From Branchiostoma floridae (lineage: Eukaryota > Chordata > Leptocardii > Amphioxiformes > Branchiostomatidae), in assembly GCF_000003815.2 (NCBI RefSeq), contig NC_049985.1, forward strand, positions 25,829,104 through 25,893,103: a stretch of 64,000 nucleotides of DNA, given 5' to 3'. Position numbers and translations under genes: made by a program. This document shows positions 35,901 to 50,900 of the stretch, piece after piece; the first letter of the stretch is position 1; each line of letters starts with the position of its first letter. The notes under the pieces are model-generated. The model ran no database searches. It was not told the origin of the DNA and saw only the letters and a list, made by a program, of their open reading frames with translations.

Positions 35901-38900
35901 GTGTTCAGTTTATTAGATGGAAGTGTTATCAAAGTACTAACCCCATGTGACACACAAGTTATCGCCTGGTCAAGAACACCCGTATTGAACGTTATCACAG
36001 CCTATAGTATGACATAGATAAGTAGATGAATGTGATATCATAATTTATGACTGTAATGAGACCTGTTACAGTAATTCAGTAATTCCATTTATCAATTGGT
36101 TACTGGAGTTGTTCCTCTTGCCCACAGTTGAGTCCATGGCCCTTGGTGAGTCCCTAGGAGGTATAATGGATAAGCATGCCCAGCAGCTGGAACAGGAGCT
36201 GGCCCTGTTACGGGACACATGGACCAGCCCGGAGGAGGCTGCCAAACAGGAGGTAAGGGTTTAAACCTCTTTCTGTTTCCACATCTCCATACAAAAACTC
36301 TGTTGGTCTGGGCCAACTTTTCACTGGCCCAAAATTTGAATGACTGTTCTTTGTATTTTTACTTGCAGCAAGGAATTTATCCTTTTTGTTTCTTGACAGC
36401 TGTTTCTTGTTTTGTGACTTGACAATTTGTGTGGATGTCAAGTGGCATGAACAATTTTCACTTTTACTTGCCCGAACCAGCTTTTTTCTTTCCTAAAATT
36501 CAAATGACAATCATTCTTTTAGTATGTATATTCACTTCCAGCAATGTAATTCTTTCATTATTGGCAATATTTCCCTGTGTTGATCAATGCTTGATGCCTT
36601 GACTAAACAATAACAAGAATCAAAATATCACTAATTGAAAAAAATCTTACTTGGACTTGTCCAACCCTAGTATTGCCTTAAGGAAGATGATTGTTGGTCA
36701 CTGAAATTTCGGTTGTAATGCGAACTTTGTATTCATATTGATACAGATGTCCCTTCCCGTTTCTCTCCTCCATAGGAGAAACACAGAACGGACATTCATC
36801 AGCTCCAGCAGGACCTTCAGAATCTCCAGAATGAAGCCGCGATGGAGAAGGAAGCTCTCCAGTCCAAGCTGGGTGCGGTCTGCGCAGCCAAGACCGCCAT
36901 GGGTGTGACGCTAGAGAACGAGCGCTGGACCTTCCAAGCCAAGAAGGATGCTTACAGGGAGGAGATTCTAGAGATTGGGAGGAAGTTTGAAGGTAGCAAA
37001 CAGAGGATAGCGCAGCTTGAAGAGGAGAATAGCGTCATCATGGCAATGATGCAGGATGAAAAGGATGCTCTCCATCGTCAACTAGAAGAGATGTCCGCTG
37101 CGGCAGAACAGAAGTGCCTGCAGTTGAACGACCAGCTTAGCCTCCTACAGGAAGAAAAGGCGGCCGTCGTGGCCAACCTTGAGGGCTTCACAGCCAGGAT
37201 GGAAACAAAGGTAGCGGGGCTAGAGAAAGAACTGGAACAAACAGCCCACGACAAAACTGCTGCGGAGAGCACGCTTCGCGTTACTACAGAGCAGCTGACC
37301 GCTGTAGAAAGGGAGAAAGCAGCAGTAATGTCGGAGCTGGAGCAGGTCAAGGCTCAGAAAGACAAGGAGAAAGGGCAGCTGCAGGATCGACTGGTGGCCA
37401 TGGCAACTGAGAACTCCGCCCTATCCGCAGAGCTGGAGAGTAAAGGAAAGCTGTGCCTCACCCTGGAGGCTGAGAAGTCCATGCTAGCGGATGCCATCGG
37501 GAAGCTCGGTGCGTCATCGGAGAAGGAGAAGAACGAACTCCAAACCCTTGTGGATGGTCTCAACACCGAGCGGGACGGTCTGTTGGACCAATTAGAGGTC
37601 ACAAACAGGGAGAAGGAAGACCTACAACGGCAGAACGCAGACCTCCGCACCGAAGTCGACAGCTACACGCAGGACAAGGGAGGCGTCATGCAGAAATTAA
37701 CCGAGGTAGCTGCATCGAATGCCGAGCTGAAGGCAAAGTTGCAACATAGCCGTTTAGACTCCATCAGCGATTGCCTAGACATCCTCATATCCTCCCAGGA
37801 GGATTCCATGGACAGTGTCCGACAAGAGCATGCGGAGCTCTGCATGGAAAACAGGGAACTCCTCAAGAAAACGGAAGAGCTGAAGAAGCTCCTAGAAGAA
37901 AACTCAGACCAGCTCCACCTCGTGACGGAAGAAAAAGAAGTCAAGATCTTGAACCTGGAGTTGGAAGTGCGGGATCTGCAGTGTTCTCGGGACAAAGCGC
38001 AGCAGGAAACGTGGTCGCTGCAAGCCGAGATCTCCCAGATGGAGAGAGCTGCTGAAGTCCTGAAAGAGCAACATGCACAATTGCAGCAGTTAGAGTCAAA
38101 CAGTCAAGAACAACTGGAGAAGGTAATAAATAAGGAAAGCAGGGCTCAAAATTAATTTTTGGGATAGAGTGCACTGGTGCACCCAGCAAAATTTTTGGGT
38201 GCACCACATGAAATAAAGTATGTAGAATGTGAGAAAAGCTAATTACAAAACTTAATTACAAGCTATTAAATTTTTGTACCATGACAGACATTTTATTATC
38301 TTTCTCACACTTGGATGTCAAGAATATGATGTATACTAGTATACTTTGCGTGCGTCAACATTAGAAAATGTTTTTAAAAAATTGGGGGCACAGTTCCAAT
38401 TTAGGGTGCACCAGGGTGCGCAAACACCCAGTATTTCGAGCCCTGGAAAGGAATGGAAATTCAGTTGTATGACTTATTTTTGTTGCCATAAAATGGAGGG
38501 TATTCCCTCAAAATTAACACCAATTTTTTATATGTCAGGCGGCAGGCATGCAGACGGAGCTTCAGTTTATCCAGGATAGACTGGTTCTTAGTGAAACTGC
38601 AAAGAACAGGGTAAGACAAAGGAACAGAACAATATGGTATTCAGTACAATCCAGGGTTGAACAAGTTTTCTAAAATCCCATTGTCCTACCGGGCAAGCAC
38701 ATAATAAATGTACTTGCCCGAACCAATTTTTCACTTGCCCAAAATTCAAATGTCACTGTTACTAGTATATGCATTTTCACTTCAAGCAATGGAATTCTCT
38801 GTAGACAATTGCTTGATGTCATGACTGTAAAAAGTAACAAGTATATCAAAATTGCACTAAAATCAATGGAAAAATCTTACTTGCCCGATCGGACAAGTGG

Positions 38901-41900
38901 GGTAGGACATGCACTTGCCCGAACAGCACTTTTACTTGCCCTGGACAATAGGGCTAGTGGACTTGTTTATCCCTGATCATGACAATCTCACTCACTCATC
39001 CACTCAGCCAAATGAGTACACTTTACTAGTATGTCACCTTCGCCGCCTTTAAAATTGTAGTTTGCGAGGAGTTGGAGCGCTACTCTTTTTTGGCAAATTT
39101 ACCAACATTGCGCATGGCAATATCAATCATTTTCTATTTGACTTTGGCAGGGTCAGTTGAATTTTGAGACGATCAAGACAGTGTTACTTGGTGAGAAAGA
39201 TAAGTGGGTACTGAAATCATGTGTAACTTATTGCTCGTGCCAGTTGTGGTTAATTGATCAACATTTTCTCTATAATGGCCACCAGTCCTGTCTACAGTGA
39301 CCACATTTCTCCAGACCCTTAAAGGGACATAATGTAAAAAATAAAGTCACTGTTTTCGGTCATTTTTCTACATTATGAGTTGAGTCTATCTTATTACACT
39401 GCACAGCAATATTCACAACGTACGGATACGACTTTGTTGCAAGGCGGGGACGTCTTGAAATATGCGCACTTCCCACCGCCGCTTGAGTTGCCCGCCATCT
39501 TTTCCAACTCCCCGGCGAACCAAAGTGTGTTTTAGAACGTGTTCGGTGGTTCGCTCGAATCGTTACTGAAGTTTGTTGAAAGTCCCCACTAAGCTCCGAA
39601 GATCTGCGACCGCAACGGTCGATTCGGAAATCTACAGCCGGCTTACTTCCGGTAGGCTACTCGGAAGTAAGAGAATTTGGTCGTGGCTTACGTTGGCTTT
39701 GTTAATTAGCGCTAGAAATGTGATAAAGTGACGCAGATATGTTGGAAATAAGTTACAAATGTCAATCTGACTGGTGATTTTCAAGTTCAGAACATTTGAA
39801 ATTTTGGCGCCAAATTTCTACACTATGTCCCTTTAAGTGGCCGCTAATAGACAGGTTTGACTGTATGTATGGATTTTATCAAACTTGTTTAATCCTGATC
39901 TCCAGGTTGAAGCCCAGAATATGGAGCTGTGTTCAGAGATACAGACCATGAAGGAACAGGTGTCGTCTCTGGAGTCTGCCATCAGTGTCCACCAACAGCA
40001 GCTCCAGGACAAGGAGGAGGCTATCACGGTTAAGGACAAGATAACACAGGAGCTGCAGGTACTGTATTTAAGTTTGCGGGATATGATTTATCGGTAGCGA
40101 GAAGATAGAGAGAGAGATAGATCAGGGCTCAAAATACCACCTGCATATGCAGGTTAGTGCAGGTAACATATTGAAGCTGTGCAGATATTTCTGATGTCTA
40201 CCTGCACTGGCCATATAACATGCATTGGCATAATACCGGCCGTAAGACTTATACCGGCCGATAAAAAATAATGGAATTTAAAGAGATCTACACATGCAAC
40301 AATAGTTATTTCTGAGGTATGCACACTTCAGACATCTAGGTGTCCAAAGGTAAGCTGTAACAGCAACATGTAACTGGAGAAAATGATACGTTGATCATTT
40401 GCCAAATTAGCATTGCTTGAGAAATTGCAGTAAACCTGCCGGTATTATGCCAATGGATGTTACTTGGTTTTATACATAAATGTCCTATAATGTGGGTGTT
40501 TGTAGATTGTTATTAGCTGCATTGACTGTTACTGCCTATAAAGTATAAAAGAAAAAATAGCAATGGTCCCTTAACAATTTTAGTATGATCCATACTGCCT
40601 CAATTCAGAGCAGTGCAGGTGAAATTTGTCCGGTGCAGGTAATTTTCAATATTACCTGCACCAGTGCAGGTAGACAGGAAAAGCTGTTTTGAGCCCTGCA
40701 CATACTGTAGTTACATACTGTAATGGAAAAATATTTGCGGTGGCTGTCAGTTTGCGATGAAACGGCATCCGTTAACACTGAACATAAAACCACAGTATTT
40801 GGATGGTTATGGGCAGATTTTGGAACAGGAGATAGCGTTACTGTAAATTGTAAAACTTTTGCAGCATTCGCATTCTTCCATGTGGTTGCTTTACTGCAAA
40901 TTCATAGCACTAGTGTACCACAGAATTGTTAAACTGCATGACATTGTATAACGTTACCTCATTTTTCCTCATACTTAGAAATATATCTGTCACAGTGGAG
41001 ATCACGATCCAGGAGAATCGCCGATCCTCCTAGGAGAGATCGCGATCGGAGTTTCTCCTAGGAGAAACTACGATAGATATAGGAAACAGATCCCGATCGC
41101 AATCTGTACTAGTAGAATCGGCGATTCTCCTAGTACAGATTGCAATCGGGATCTCTCCTAGGAGAAACTCCGATCCAAACTCAAACGATGCTAAGATGTA
41201 TGAAACAGCAATAATTATTTTGATAAGCAATGATTTTATTCAGTTTCAAATGCAAACCTACTAACTCATTACCAACTACACTCAAGCCTACTTCTGTACT
41301 TCTACAATGTTAACTTCACCGAAGACTACCACACTTGAGTCACTTCTGCAACTTTACTCAATGCACACTTCTACTCAATGCTACCTCACTATTGTCACTT
41401 CTACAACTATACTCAAGATACCATACTGGTCTTCTTCTTCTTTCGTGTCATCACTACTGGCGTCACTACAACTATACTAAGGCAACCACACTATCATATA
41501 GTATATAGCATCATTTTTCTAACAGNNNNNNNNNNNNNNNNNNNNNNNNNNNNNNNNNNNNNNNNNNNNNNNNNNNNNNNNNNNNNNNNNNNNNNNNNNN
41601 NNNNNNNNNNNNNNNNNNNNNNNNNNNNNNNNNNNNNNNNNNNNNNNNNNNNNNNNNNNNNNNNNNNNNNNNNNNNNNNNNNNNNNNNNNNNNNNNNNNN
41701 NNNNNNNNNNNNNNNNNNNNNNNNNNNNNNNNNNNNNNNNNNNNNNNNNNNNNNNNNNNNNNNNNNNNNNNNNNNNNNNNNNNNNNNNNNNNNNNNNNNN
41801 NNNNNNNNNNNNNNNNNNNNNNNNNNNNNNNNNNNNNNNNNNNNNNNNNNNNNNNNNNNNNNNNNNNNNNNNNNNNNNNNNNNNNNNNNNNNNNNNNNNN

Positions 41901-44900
41901 NNNNNNNNNNNNNNNNNNNNNNNNNNNNNNNNNNNNNNNNNNNNNNCACATTGCTTGATCACCTGTTGGTGTCTTCCACATATTATAAGATTTTTGCCAC
42001 TGTTTTAAAAGAAATTACTTTATCAGAAATTACTTTATCAGAAAACATACATGAAATTTACCATGAAAGTGATGCTATATACTATAGTGTACCTTGAGTA
42101 AAGTTGCAGAAGTGACTAAAGTGTGGTAGTCTTCGGTGAAGTTAACATTGTAGAAGTACAGAAGTAGGCTTGAGTGTAGTTGGTAATGAGTTAGTAGGTT
42201 TGCATTAATACCGAATAAAATCATTGTTTATCAAAAAAATTATTGCTGTTTCATACATCTTAGCATCGTTTGAGTTTGGATCGGAGTTTCTCTTAGGAGA
42301 AATCCCGATCGCAATCTATACTAGGAGAATCGCCGATTCTACTAGTACAGATTGCGATCGGGATCTGTTTCTTATATCTATCGTAGTTTCTCCTAGGAGA
42401 AACTCCGATCGCGATCTCTCCTAGGAGGATCGGCGATTCTCCTGGATCGTGATCTCCACTGTGACATATCCATAGCAATTAGGGCTGGATACTGGTTCGG
42501 CCGGACCGGTTTTTACCGGTACAACATCCGAGAACCGAGTCCAAAAAACCGAAAGTCATGAACCGGTTTTTTGGACCAGAAGGCTGAACAATTTCAAGAA
42601 ATATATTGTACTTAGACATCCTAGTAGTACTCCGGCCATGGAATGGTGAAATAGCCCTGAATCAAACTAACTTAGCCTACAATAAATTCATATTCATCCC
42701 TTTGTGTACCTGTCAGCTCCATTTTTGGTCAACAATGACAATGTGCTACGAAAAAACATCAAATTTTTGCCACGGCATGAGGCCGACCGACGTACTGGAA
42801 TCGTGGAAAATTCCTCAATTATTCTGGTAAATGTTCATCCAAACTGAAGAATCTGCACCCAGAAAAAATTACCATGGGACAAACAACATTTCTTTCTTCT
42901 TCTGCACGTGTATTCAATCCATTTTTCCAGCTTTGAGGCGATTTGTGTGGTCTTGCAGGAAGAAATTTTAGCGCTCTGCGAAACAGACGGGCCACCATCT
43001 TGGATTCTACCCAAAACATATCGGATTCTCGCCAGTTCTCGCCTCAAGTCTCCCGAGAATGCAGTGTAAGCTTGCTCGCTAGATGGCGTTGTTTGATTTG
43101 CTGCAATGCGATTAGCTGCAAATTAAGCCAATATTTTGTGCTTTCGCGCCATTTTCGACAGAAGAGAACTTCTGAGGAGAGGGAAGTCATGCCAAAGCAG
43201 AAAAAAAGCAAAGTTTGCAGTGAATTATGTGTAGTATGTTCTCCAAATAAATATAAAACTGCTTTCAATCTTCTCTCTGCTTGTTAGTCACTGACAAAAA
43301 GGCATAAAAAGTACACTAATCTGAATATCGGTTTAATAAACTTTATTTAACTTAAGATTACAAAGTAAGATATCAACTATAGAGGATCAGGTTCAGGTCC
43401 GGACCTGAACCTAAACCTCTGGACTCGGACCTGGACTCGAACCTAATCAAGCCAAAAGGTATCCAGCCCTAATAGCAATAGTATCTGAATTTTACAGTAC
43501 TTTACATTGTTTAAAAGACAGAGAGTTCGTGGATAAAGGTTAGATATCCAGGTAATAACTAATGAAATGAGCCAAGTAGCATGCAATAACTCAAGCTACA
43601 GGATATATGGTTCTAAAACTAATTGTCATTAGCAACTGCTATTTGGCAAAGTCTTTTGTTGGAAGACAACTCAATGATTTTAGAAAGGGCTCAACTCACT
43701 GAAATGAAGTATATTTGTATACTGATTATTGTCTTGTAATATGATTTCAGAGTCAGCTGGAAGTGAACAGAATGGAGAAAGAAGCAGCACAACAGCAGCT
43801 TGTCATGGTACAGTCAGCGTTAGACCAGGCAGAAGCTGGCAAGGCAGACCTCAGGGGACAGCTCTCTACAGCCCAACAGCACCTGGAGGAAAGTACAGCT
43901 GGTAGTCAAGAGCTTCAGAGACAACTTGAGACAGCACAGGTACAGCTAGAGGAGAGGAAAACTGCCAATGATGACCTTCAGAGCCACATAAGTACAGCAC
44001 AGGAACAGCTCGAGTCTGCCAGGGCCAACTTCCAGTGTCAGCTCCAAAGTGTACAAGGACAGCTGAAGCAGGCTGAAGCTGCTAGGAGTGACCTTCAAAG
44101 CCAGCTACAGACAGCTCAAGAACAGCTTCATAAGAAGGATACTATACAAGGTGAACTCCAGAACCAGCTGCAGACAGCACTGACCAGTCTACAGGAAAGC
44201 AAAGATAGCAGATGTGACCTTCAAAGCCAGCTAAAGACAGCTCAAGAACAGCTTCATAAGAAGGATACTATACAAGGTGAACTCCAGAACCATCTTCAGA
44301 CAGCACTGGCCAGTCTACAAGAAAGCAAAGATGCCAGATGTAACCTTCAAAGTCAGCTACAAACAGCCCAAGAACAGCTTCATCAAAAGGATGCTGCACA
44401 AGGTAAGCTCCAGAGCCAGCTGCAGACAGCACAGGCAAGTCTACAGGAAAGCAAAGATGCCAGGTGTGACCTTCAAAGCCAGCTTCAGACAGCTCAAGAA
44501 CAGCTTGGGCAAAGAGATGCTGCACAAGCCGAGCTCCAGAACCAGCTACAGACAGCATTGGCAAGTCTACAGGAAAGCAAAGATTCCAGATGTGACCTTC
44601 AAAGTCAGCTTCAACAGAAGGAAGCTGCCCAAAGTGACCTCCATAATCAGCTACAGACAGCAGTGGCAAACCAACGAGAAATTGAAGTTGCCAGGAACAG
44701 CCTTCAAAGTCAGCTGCAGACAGCACAAGAGCAGCTTCAACAGAAGCATTCTGCCCAGACTGACCTACAAGTTCAACTAGAGACAGCAGTTGCAAACCAA
44801 CAACTGCTTGAAGCTGCCAGGAACAGCCTTCAAAGTGAGCTGCAGACAGCACAGGAGCAGCTTCAACAGAAGCATTCTGCCCAGACTGACCTACAAGTTC

Positions 44901-47900
44901 AACTAGAGACAGCAGTTGCAAACCAACAACTGCTTGAAGCTGCCAGGAACAGCCTTCAAAGTGAGCTGCAGACAGCACAGGAGCAGCTTCAACAGAAGAA
45001 TGCTGCCCAGACTGACCTACAAGCTCAACTCGAGACAGCAGTGGCAAACCATCAACTGCTTGAAGCTGCCATGAACAACCTTCAAGGTCAACTGCAGACA
45101 GCACAGGAGCAGCTTCAGCAGAAGAATGCTGCCCAGACTGACCTACAAGCTCAACTCGAGACAGCAGTGGCAAACCAACAACTGCTTGAAGCTGCCAGGA
45201 ACAACCTTCAAGGTCAGCTGCAGACAGCACAGGAGCAGCTTCAACAGAAGAATGCTGCCCAGACTGACCTACAAGCTCAACTCGAGACAGCAGTGGCAAA
45301 CCATCAACTGCTTGAAGCTGCCAGGAACAACCTTCAAGGTCAACTGCAGACAGCGCAGGACCAGCTTGAACAGAAGAATGCTACCCAGACTGACCTACAA
45401 GTTCAACTTGAGACAGCAGTGGCAAACCATCAACTCCTTGAAGCTGCCAGGAACAGTTTTCAATGTCAGCTGCAGACTGCACAGGAAGAGCTTCAACAGA
45501 AGGATACAGAAATGAGCAGTCTCCACAGCCAGCTAGAAACAGCACAGGGACAGCTGAAGGAGACTGAAACTGCTCGAAACATCCTTCAGACACAGCTTGA
45601 GCAGACGGAGGCAGGGAGGAACGACCTCCAGACCCAGGTGGACCTGGTGCAGGCTCAGTACCTACAGAACCAGACCAGCTCTGATGAGGCTGTTGCTGAA
45701 CTCCGAGTCCAGGCAGCACACTTCGAACAGGAGTGCTCCCAGCTACAGGGGGAAAAACAGCAGCTGCTCAAGCAGTGGGAGGAGATGATGGCGTACAAGG
45801 TAATGTGGCATGTCTCTGATATGATTAGCATCCACCAGGCCTTTACTATTGGGGTAGGGGAATCATAGAATTTGGCATAAAATCAGGAAATTGGTCAGTT
45901 CACGCTAAGATAAATGTTTCACCTCTGGCCAACTCCTCTGGTAGCGAAACTCCTATTATTCTCCATATAAAGCATAGTCAGTCTGGTAGATAATCTTCAA
46001 ATTAAGCAGTCTTCTCAAAATACTTCATGTCTGTTTCGACTGTGAATCAGATTTTGGTTAAAAAATCTTATTTCCCTTGACAGCGTGTAACGCTAGGGTT
46101 GTTTGAAACACAGCATAGGGGTCCAGATCACAGCATAGAAATCTCAGTGTAGGGCCCCCTATGCTCAACTAAGCTGGCGAGAACCCTGTCCCCTCATCAA
46201 ATTCACATCAAATTCGCGACAGCGTCTAACGCTAGGGACAGTTGGTTTCGTCTAGGGTCGGTTGAGTAACTGGAGACAAGACAAAAGTTTTTCCCAGGCC
46301 TAACATCTTGCTGTCCCTCCGACAGGTACAGGTGGAACAGCAGCACAGCACCTTGAAGAGGGAGCTGGGTGAGGCAGCTGCGTGCTGTCAGCGGCTGGAG
46401 GCCAGCAATGCAACACTGTGTGCACAGCAGCAGGAGATGCTCGCTAAAGAAAACAGTTACAGACAACAGGTATATTTAAACTCTTTACTAGGCCGTAGAT
46501 GGCAATTGTTTGATTGGGTTTTATGCTAGCTGTTAAAGAGTGGAGTATGAATAGATAAAAACAGTGTATATGCCTCTTGTACACTGAAGTACAAACTAGG
46601 GCTGTGTACCTAAACATCAGTTACAGGTCCAGACCTTTACGTGTGTGCCCAAACCGGAACCTGCAAAAAATCCCTCCCCACCCGAAAGATCTTTTACGCT
46701 GTCCCTGAGTGTCACTTTGGCCACGTTTTTGTCGCATGAGGTTCTGAGGTAAAAATTAAACTAAAACATTTTAATTTCAAAGATGGCTCTGATTTCAAGT
46801 ATCAGCGCAGCATTTTAGGTCTTGTGCTAATTTTTTGTCTCCGTGGTAGGGTTTTATCATGTTCAGCAAAAAAAAAGTAATGCTTTATATTCATTTAATT
46901 TGGTACCGTACAGCACTGGTACTTTAATGATCTGGTATTTTGGACCTGTACCAATACCAAACAAACTTGTTGTGTTATGCCAAGAGCGGTTTACCAGGTT
47001 TGCAACTTACAAACAAAAGAAATAGTTGAAGGTACATTTACTGAATTTTGCTACCCTTGTCCCAGGTGGAGACAATGCAGCACCACATCGAGGAACAGCT
47101 AAGAGGTGTCAATGAGCTGCAAGGTGCACTGGAGGAGACTCAGAGCCAGAAGAAGTTGCTGGAGGAACATCTTCAACAGTAAGAGTCTATTTCTTTATCT
47201 GTACACATTCTAACTGCTGGCAGTAGTGAATGGTTTGTATAATGGGGCTATAGAATATGGAAGAATACAATTCTGATAATGACTATCTTACAAAATAACT
47301 GCACAGCTAATGGCGTATTTTTAATGTTAAAAACTGGTATGTTGATGTGATGGTGAAAATGATATAGTGGAGCAGTACCGTATATTCTCGAATAAAGTAC
47401 GCACCCCAATTAAAGTACGCACCCCTGATTTTGGACAAGTCTTAGACAAATCTTTGGGACTGAAAGGTAAAATGGAAAAACTCAAATAAAGTACGCACCC
47501 CTTCTCCTCCAGTTTTGAACAGACCTTTAACTAAATAAATTCGAATTTATGATGTTTTCCCCAGGTCATTTTGCATAAAATAACCTGGGTTTACACTGTC
47601 ATTGTCTTTATAAATTGCCTGCTGCAAATTATAAAAATCACGGAGAACTGGTAGAAGAAATCAGGCAAAACCAGTTGTACAAGTCAAAGTCACTAACTCA
47701 AAAGGATTGTATGCAAATGCCACTGTTAATATGTAAATCATGTTAAGACAATTTCTTTGTTTCATGTTTAGACAACTTCAAGACAACAACAATGTGTATG
47801 TTTTGAAACATTACTAGAAGTGTAGCTCCACCTTGCTTTATTTTAGGCTTTTCTTACCATTTATCTGTGCAGTAACCTCAAATAAAGTACGCACCCCAAC

Positions 47901-50900
47901 TTTGGCAACAACTTGTAGCACCTTTTCAATTTTGAAAAGTTAAAAAAGTGCGTACTTTATTCGAGAATATACGGTAGAGTTGTCCAGTTGTGTCATCTAG
48001 TGGTTTGTGACCCTGCATGCTGGAGCAATAAGTTGCGGGTTTGAATCCTGCATTTGTAGGTGGTATCACTTGGAAAGGGTCACTAAGTAGGACAGGATGT
48101 TAAGCCTTGGTCCACTGTTCCTTGTACTGTTTGAAAAGAGCTTAGGGTTACCCGTTATTTCCTCGGTACTATGAACCTGGAAATATCTGCCTCTGTCACG
48201 ACCAGTGGAAGAAATGTAGCCCTTCAGTGAGCTTAATTCGATGGAGATTACAATCCCTTTAGCTTTCAGTTGTTCCAGTCTTGCTTTACACGTCTCACAG
48301 TCTTGTTATATTGCAATCCATACATAGTATGGATGCAATATACTGTTTTTCCTTTGTTTCTCCTGTCAAATCTTTAAATGGGATTAATTTTTTCATTTTT
48401 TGACCAAATGAGCTGAAATTTGGCAGGGAGGTAGAAATAGCAAATACCCCCAGGCATTTTTTTCACTTTCTTGATAGAGGCCTTAGAATTTATGATATTT
48501 AGGGTTTTTGGTCATTTTTAGACAAAATATTTATATTTTGGGCCCCTGTGCCCTGGTATTACAAGCTAATGACCTGAAATTTGGTACAGAGGTGCATTAG
48601 ACATATGAGCACAGAAAACCATCAACACTTTCTTCATAGATCACTTCAAAAATTAGTTATTTTAGGGTTTTCGGCCATTTTTGACTAAAAATGTATATTG
48701 TTGGCTCCTATGCCCTTGTATTAAAACCAAATGACCTGAAATTTGGTACATAGGTGCGTTTGACATATGACCACAGAACCCCATCAACGCTATGTTCATT
48801 GTTTACTCCAAAAATGAGTTATTTTAGGGTTTTTGGCCATTTTTGACTAAAAATGTATATTTTTTGCTCCTATGCCCTTGTAAAGAAACCAAATGACCTG
48901 AAATTTGGTACAGAGGTGCATTGAACATATGCCCACAGGACCCCATTGACACTTTCTTCATAGATCACTTCAAAAAATAGTTATTTTGGGATTTTCAGTC
49001 ATTTTTGACTAAAAATGTATATTGTTAGCTTCTATGCCCTTGTATGTAAACCAAATGACCTGAAATTTGGTACAAAGGTAAATTGGACATATGACAACAG
49101 GACCCCATCAACACTTCCTTCATAGAGCACTTATAAAATGAGTTATTTTGGGATTTTTAGCCTTTTTTAACTAAAAAATGTATATTTTTGGCTCTTATGC
49201 CCTTATATTGAAACCAAATGACCTAAAATCCGGCATGAAGGTGTGTAGGACAAGTGCCCACAGTACTTCATTTTCCCTTTGAGCAAACATTACTTCAAAT
49301 TGTTGAATTTTGGGATTTTTTCAAGGATGAAGATGGATTGCAATATGCTGTATTTGCTCCTAAGCAAATGTCGGCCTTTCTAGTTTTTGTTTCCTTTCCG
49401 TGTGCAGGTCGCAGTCCCAGCAGCTGCAGGTGTCTGAACAGCTGAAAAGCTACCAGGTGCACTACCAGGCTAAGAAAGACCGGATCCAGGACCTGGAGAA
49501 GTCACTGCAGAAACAGCAGAATGCCTATGTATGTCATCATTACAACAACTCCCTCTAGCAAGATATTTGCAAACTGCAAGCAACTGTAGCCTGGAGATGT
49601 ACTTTCTTAATTGAGATGGCTCCCTTTTGATTTTTTTGGGGGGCAGAACTTCACTCGTACCTCTGTGAGAATGGTGGTACTGTTTTTGGTTTGTTTGTCT
49701 TACTGTGTGTGCAATTAAGTTCTTACATGCTTACAATATGGTTGTAGTGGGGAAAATTTCACTTGTACCTTCTTGAGGATGTTGGAAATATTTTGTGCAT
49801 GTGTGTATGTGTGTGTGTGTAAATGTGTGTGTGAGTATACGACGTACAAGTTTCCTGCTTCTCTGGTCCAAAGCGGTAGTTTGTGATTTGGAAAATGGTT
49901 TAATTTGAGACTTGCAGGACGGGAAGACTGTTTTGGCCCCAGCCCAAAGTTGTTGCCATAGGGTTGGTTTGGTTCCAAAGTTCAGCAGAAAGGCAGGAAA
50001 ATGCCTACAACTAGACAAATTTGCAACAATGGATAAATATGACATTTGTTGAGGAAGGTGTTTAAAGCAAGATGTGTGATCTTTGAATTCTTGTTTTATT
50101 TTGTCATGTGAGAAAAGTAGAACACTTTCAGCTAGTTGCTTTGTGATCTACAGTGAATGCAGAAATGTTCGAGGTGGTTTTATGTTCACGGTTCACCGTG
50201 AATTTAAAACCACCGCGAACGTTTTTCCATGCCAGTAAGAGACTACAGTGCATGGTGCTACCGCGAAATTAAAACCACCGTGAAAAGTCCTTTTTCCCAC
50301 TACTGCGAAATTAAATCCCCACGAACTTAAATGCATTAATTTTGCAGTATTTTCATTAAAGAAATGTTTGACACTGTGTGCCTGTTGTTAATGGATGTAC
50401 CATTTCTACATCAACCCAGGAGTCGGTGAAAATCCAGCTGGAAACAGAACATCAAGAGAAGAACAAACTGAAGAAGGAAAACTGCAGTCTCTCCACGGAT
50501 GTGAAAACAGCCATAGAAAAACTCAAGGAGGAAGAGGCTACATCCAAGAAACTTTATCAACAGGTTAGGACAACTAAAATTGTGCATGCATTTTTGATGT
50601 TAGCTACAGATCTTTAGGTTCCAGCTCTAAAGAGAGGCAGAACCTAAAGTAAGGTTTGTAATTACAGTGCTCGAAATACCCCCTGCATATGCAGGTTAGT
50701 GCAGGTAAAATTGGAGCTGTGCAGGTATTTCTGATGTCTACCTACACTGGTCCATGTACTGGGTTTTATACATAAATGCCCCATGATGAAGGTGCATGTG
50801 GAATATTATTAGCTGCATTGACAGTTACCACCAATAAAGTATAAAAGAAAAAATAGCAATGGTTCCTGACAATATTTGTATTTCCGTACTTCCTAAATTC

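Noticed and set aside
41378-42097. Open frames across the N run
   Set aside because: Unknown bases cannot be translated.
44268-45299. 343-codon antisense open frame in NUMA1 exon 16
   Set aside because: Shadow of the 126-bp repeat; the sense strand is the conserved NuMA coiled coil.
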